Source: Bacteriovoracaceae bacterium (lineage in GTDB: Bacteria; Bdellovibrionota; Bacteriovoracia; Bacteriovoracales; Bacteriovoracaceae). Taken from it: a stretch of 64,000 nt of DNA. Position 1 is the first letter of the stretch, and each line of letters starts with the position of its first letter. Below are positions 60,898 through 64,000 of this stretch, piece after piece. The position numbers and the translations under genes were made by a program. The notes beneath the pieces were generated by a model. That model did no database searches, was not told where the DNA came from, and saw only the letters and a program-made list of their open reading frames with translations. The stretch is from assembly GCA_013141065.1 (NCBI GenBank), contig JABFRR010000012.1, positions 1 to 64,000 of the forward strand. Direction: 5' to 3'.

Positions 60898-61352
60898 AAA
60901 TTCTCATTAAAACCCCCATCGCCAATGATTACAAAGTTGTTTTTTCTAAATTTAACTTAGATCTATTTAAGGCATTAAAACCTCCTCTTACCTCTTTAAT
61001 TGTTGAACGATTTGATGGTTGTAAAAAAGGTGGTGAAGTTCATTTAATCGTTTCAGGTCAAAAATGGGTCAGTCACATTACATCTGATTACGAAGATGAA
61101 ACAGCTATCTATTTTATCGATGAAGGCTTCATTATTCCTCCCCCTATAAAAAAGTGGAAACATAAACATCTCATCCTAAAAACTGGGGACCATCAATGTG
61201 TTGTCATCGATGATATTAATTTTACTACTGGAATAACCTTACTCGATTATTTGATGTATCCCATTTTACTTGCTGCTTTTTCATTGAGAAAACCTGTCTA
61301 CGTTCGTGAGCTTTCATTAGAAAAAAACATGTCTATGAGTCGATTCCCTTAG
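60894..61352 (+). CDS. SRPBCC (START-like) ligand-binding-fold protein
   Basis: From ATG 60894, a 152-residue protein with SRPBCC features. It opens MKILIKTPIANDYKVVFSKF, then has VERFDGCKKGGEVHLIV and WVSHITSDYEDETAIYFIDEGF, and a long C-terminal helix IYPLDYLMYPILLAAF-like segment (LLDYLMYPILLAAFSLRKPVY). Such proteins have a deep hydrophobic pocket and bind lipids, polyketides or other small ligands. The frame from 60873 is longer but the ATGA overlap favours 60894. It precedes phhA; the phhA reading frame begins inside its 3' end. Confidence 0.65.
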   Translation: MKILIKTPIANDYKVVFSKFNLDLFKALKPPLTSLIVERFDGCKKGGEVHLIVSGQKWVSHITSDYEDETAIYFIDEGFIIPPPIKKWKHKHLILKTGDHQCVVIDDINFTTGITLLDYLMYPILLAAFSLRKPVYVRELSLEKNMSMSRFP

Positions 61353-62107
61353 ATTCCCTGGGCAGGGCCAATTATCAAAATTCAGAACATGAAACCTGGT
61401 CTTTTTTATTAAAAAGACAAAAAGAACTTGTGGCAACAAGGGCTTCGATTGAATATCTTAAAGGACTAGAAATCCTAAATTTTAAAGAATCAATTCCACA
61501 GCATTTTGAAGTGAGTGAGATACTCAATCAACACACTGGATGGGGTGTTGAGCCAGTTCCTGCACTCATTCAACCTGAACATTTTTTTACATTGTTGTCT
61601 AAAAAAAAATTCCCAGCAGCTAACTTTATTAGAACTCCTGAAGATATAGATTATATAGAAGAACCAGATGTTTTCCATGAGCTTTTTGGCCATTGCCCAC
61701 TTCTCACCAATGAAGCTTATGCAGAGTTCATGTATCAATATGGACTACTTTCGCTTAAAGCTGATAAAAAACTTCAGATGAGACTTTTTAGGTTATTCTG
61801 GTTTACGATTGAGTTTGGACTTATTCTAGAAAATAATAAAATGAAAGCCTATGGTGGTGGTATTTTATCTTCGAAGTCAGAAATTATTTATTCAGTTGAA
61901 AGTGATATTCCCGAGAGAAAGACACTCAATCCAATGGAAGCTCTTTTGACACCTTTTAGAATTGATATCCTTCAGCCAGTGTATTTCGTTATTAAAAGTT
62001 ACGACGATTTATTTCAACTTATCGATCAAAATCCACTGGACCTGGCACGGAAATCATTACTATTGCCAGACTTCCCTGCAAAATTTGAAAGAAAAGAAAA
62101 AAAGTAA
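61316..62107 (+). CDS. phhA: Phenylalanine 4-monooxygenase, start codon uncertain
   Basis: Iron- and pterin-dependent hydroxylase converting phenylalanine to tyrosine. Numbered from the GTG at 61430, the iron ligands are His83 and His88 (FHELFGHCPLL) and Glu128 (FTIEFG); VPALIQPEHFFTLL and AANFIRTPEDIDYIEEPDVFHE are also conserved. However, family-like sequence continues in frame upstream of that GTG: SIPLDSLGRANYQNSEHETW then SFLLKRQKELVATR. That stretch has no ATG, GTG or TTG back to a TGA at 61307. Candidates are the rare ATT at 61316 or 61343, or a one-base indel near the seven-A run at 61321. A GTG start would remove about 38 conserved residues. Confidence 0.85.
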   Translation: MRKKHVYESIPLDSLGRANYQNSEHETWSFLLKRQKELVATRASIEYLKGLEILNFKESIPQHFEVSEILNQHTGWGVEPVPALIQPEHFFTLLSKKKFPAANFIRTPEDIDYIEEPDVFHELFGHCPLLTNEAYAEFMYQYGLLSLKADKKLQMRLFRLFWFTIEFGLILENNKMKAYGGGILSSKSEIIYSVESDIPERKTLNPMEALLTPFRIDILQPVYFVIKSYDDLFQLIDQNPLDLARKSLLLPDFPAKFERKEKK

Positions 62108-64000
62108 TTATTTTTCTTCTCTAAATGAATAAATATAATCCTTGATCGTTGGAAATAAAACCATACACACCAGGTACATTGAAAGCTGACCTAGAATTGA
62201 TATCCATCCAATTCCGTTGAGCATTTTAGCTTCAGCAAATAAAAGTGCTCCAAATCCACAAACCGATGTAAGCATTCCTAGGTGGATTGGTCCTGATATT
62301 CGTTGTGCTGCACTGAGGGCCCGCCCCCTCTTTTTAGGAGCCTTAATTGGTGATCGTTTATTCTCGATCTCATCGTGAATTTGATGAACTCCCATATCTA
62401 TACCAGCGGCCAATACCGCAGGTATTATGGCCACGTTCAAAATAGTAAAAGGTTCGTCAATAAGTCCCATAAATGCGACGAGGAATGCACAGCCTACAAC
62501 GAGCTGACCCTCGAGAATTAATGCATAACGGATATTTTTAAAATCAGGCCAAAAGACTAGAAATGCACCAATTAAAAAAAGGACTAATACAACTTTTCCA
62601 TCTTCAATAATATGATTGAGGATAGAGGAAAAGACTAAAGTGTCAGAGCCAACTTCCATTCCGGGAAACAACTTCTTCGCTTTTAGTAAGACGTTAGCAT
62701 AGCGATTTATATTTTCAAAAGTACCTTGTCGTTCTTTTGGAAAAACTAACATTATGTTTTTATCTGGGCCAAAATTTTCGGCCAGTGACAATGGAATCAG
62801 TTCCTCTCCATAAGGTAGTGTTGTAAGCCACCTTTGGACTTGATCGTATTTTAATCCTGTTTTATCTTCAATTTCTTTAGGTGAAAGTGAATTGACTTTA
62901 TTTTTGATCTTCATAATTCGTTTTTGACGAGTTTGCATATCTTCAGGGACTAAACTTTGATACGAGATGACCAATTGAACAATGTCACGATTGTCATCAT
63001 TTTTTAACCAGCTTTCTAACGATTGAGCTTGTTCAGTGTCTCTAGTTAAAATCGCAGATGGTGTAATCGCACGCCCATAGAGATCGTCTGTAAGTTTATT
63101 AAGCTCTTGAGTCTTTTTACTAAAGTTATGTAGTCTTTCAAAATCGTATTCAAAATAGGCCTGATAAATACCATACGTAAATACCGGGATTAAAATTAAG
63201 TACCAGTACGTGTAATTTAATTTGAATGGATAAGTATAAAAAAATCGAGAAAATTTTTCTTGTATATGTCCTTCTTTTTTATAAGGTAGAAGTCTTGCAC
63301 CTAGTGGAAAAATACACATAAATGTAAAATAAATACAAACAACACCAAAACCTGCAATTATACCCAGTTCAGAAAAACCTTTAAAATCAGAAATACTTAA
63401 AATAAAAAAAGCACTGGCGGAAGTAATCGCTGCAGAAAATAAAGAGCGCCCAGTTGTTAAGTAACTTGATTCGATAGCCTCTAATTGCCCTTTACCCGTA
63501 TGCCTATCTTTTAAATATCTCCGTACTAGGTGAATCCCATATTCAGAACCTAAACCAGACAAAATTGCCAAAAGAAATCCTGTCAAAATATTAATACGCC
63601 CAACAAAAAAGTAAGCTAGACCAACAGTTTGCCCCATCGCTATAAAGACACCTGCAATTGTAAACCAACCGGCGCGCATTGATCCCAGTCCAAAAAACAG
63701 GACAATAATTAAAAGAACAGTTGAAATAATAGATGTCTTAGCAATGTCCCGATCGAATTGTTCTTTATCCTGAATTTTTTCAACATAACGTCCACTTAAT
63801 TGATAAGGAATTTTAGGCCCGGATATTTTGGTAATTGCTTCATTCACATTTTTAACTAGAAGTGCACTGGCATCAAGGTCAGTTGAACCGAATGACGGCT
63901 TTATCAAAAGCATTGCATAGAGTTTATCACTCGATAAGAAATACTGCTCTTGTGGAACACTCGTTTTTAGTTCACTAAAAATTTTTTTTGCCTCGGCGAC
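62108..64000 (-). CDS. MMPL/RND-family exporter, cut by the window edge
   Basis: The frame is open to the right edge, so the N-terminus lies outside. At least 630 residues are visible. These include a periplasmic segment, then a five- to six-helix block (TSIISTVLLIIVLFFGLGSMRAGW, LTGFLLAILSGLGSEYGIHLVRRYLKDR, ITSASAFFILSISDFKGFSELGIIAGFGVV). A second periplasmic domain follows, and then a second block containing AVLAAGIDMGVHQIHDE, with the Asp-containing helix of RND/MMPL proton relays. This matches MMPL-type lipid exporters (HpnN group). Likely function is lipid export to the outer membrane, by family. Its stop abuts the convergent phhA stop. Confidence 0.85.
   Translation of the reverse strand, partial: VAEAKKIFSELKTSVPQEQYFLSSDKLYAMLLIKPSFGSTDLDASALLVKNVNEAITKISGPKIPYQLSGRYVEKIQDKEQFDRDIAKTSIISTVLLIIVLFFGLGSMRAGWFTIAGVFIAMGQTVGLAYFFVGRINILTGFLLAILSGLGSEYGIHLVRRYLKDRHTGKGQLEAIESSYLTTGRSLFSAAITSASAFFILSISDFKGFSELGIIAGFGVVCIYFTFMCIFPLGARLLPYKKEGHIQEKFSRFFYTYPFKLNYTYWYLILIPVFTYGIYQAYFEYDFERLHNFSKKTQELNKLTDDLYGRAITPSAILTRDTEQAQSLESWLKNDDNRDIVQLVISYQSLVPEDMQTRQKRIMKIKNKVNSLSPKEIEDKTGLKYDQVQRWLTTLPYGEELIPLSLAENFGPDKNIMLVFPKERQGTFENINRYANVLLKAKKLFPGMEVGSDTLVFSSILNHIIEDGKVVLVLFLIGAFLVFWPDFKNIRYALILEGQLVVGCAFLVAFMGLIDEPFTILNVAIIPAVLAAGIDMGVHQIHDEIENKRSPIKAPKKRGRALSAAQRISGPIHLGMLTSVCGFGALLFAEAKMLNGIGWISILGQLSMYLVCMVLFPTIKDYIYSFREEK

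Noticed and set aside
1..64000. CRISPR arrays, rRNA, tRNA, prophage or toxin-antitoxin modules
   Set aside because: No regularly spaced repeats, no rRNA-like tracts, no cloverleaf-like segments noticed by eye and no phage structural genes; small RNAs could be missed without covariance searches.

Overview
The window reads as chromosomal DNA of a low-GC, Gram-negative bacterium. Envelope genes support this: two beta-barrel outer-membrane proteins, a lipoprotein, a heptosyltransferase-type LPS glycosyltransferase, many signal peptides, a periplasmic CcmI-like domain and an RND/MMPL exporter. The gene mix (PilT, AcnA, E. coli-type SpeD/SpeE, RapA, SlyD, YebC, many secreted proteins of unknown function) would fit a Bdellovibrionota/Bacteriovorax-type lineage. 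That placement is inference only. Most of the window is densely packed core and housekeeping sequence, without phage, CRISPR, rRNA or recognisable tRNA genes.

Layout. 1-1.9 kb: decayed DNA with an HTH-like relic and a multiply frameshifted Tn5-like IS4-family transposase. 1.9-9.1 kb: outer-membrane protein, dipeptide epimerase, membrane-anchored J-protein, adenosine-deaminase-like enzyme, glycosyltransferase, PilT-like ATPase. 9.1-17 kb: leftward block with an RDD protein, two S41 peptidases (one canonical Prc, one lacking the catalytic Lys) and aconitase with a strong terminator. 17.1-22.8 kb: LysR regulator with a 3' frameshift, DUF454, S51 peptidase, a divergent SelO-like protein, a DUF2799 lipoprotein and an RlmI-like methyltransferase. 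22.9-26.6 kb: DMT transporter, speE, then divergent speD-srkA. 26.6-32.4 kb: two divergently placed paralogous secreted proteins; the rightward one is broken by a stop codon at the signal-peptide junction and by a one-base insertion in a Gly tract. 32.4-38.7 kb: lipid methyltransferase cluster, folE-queD, L,D-transpeptidase-like protein, SlyD, cyclophilin, DsbA-like isomerase. 38.7-49.4 kb: two ABC-F proteins, HD-domain protein, RapA, a 44-aa membrane protein, then a coupled rightward run of ABC-F, KirBac channel, acetyltransferase, YebC and outer-membrane protein. 49.4-57.2 kb: Arg/Asp/Glu-repeat secreted protein, small exported proteins, CcmI-like protein, YeeZ-like SDR, serS, CDF transporter, DCC protein, tyrS. 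57.2-59.6 kb: a YceI-family gene split inside its signal-peptide codons by an IS3-like element with 25-bp inverted ends and a GTAC target duplication. 59.6-64 kb: membrane-anchored Hsp20-like protein, a small operon ending in phenylalanine hydroxylase, and an MMPL exporter cut by the window edge.

Themes: polyamine synthesis (speE/speD) beside a stress kinase; membrane-lipid modification (CFA-like, DUF1295, DUF2062); pterin chemistry (folE, queD, plus pterin-dependent phhA elsewhere); and envelope proteolysis and peptidoglycan work. Several genes differ from an intact frame by a single base (LysR, the secreted paralog, possibly phhA, the IS transposases). These could be real decay or uncorrected base errors in the assembly. 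I see no clear new defence or mobile system. The best candidates for new biology are the secreted paralog pair, the divergent SelO-like/S51 peptidase pair, and the operator-like palindromes in front of tyrS.
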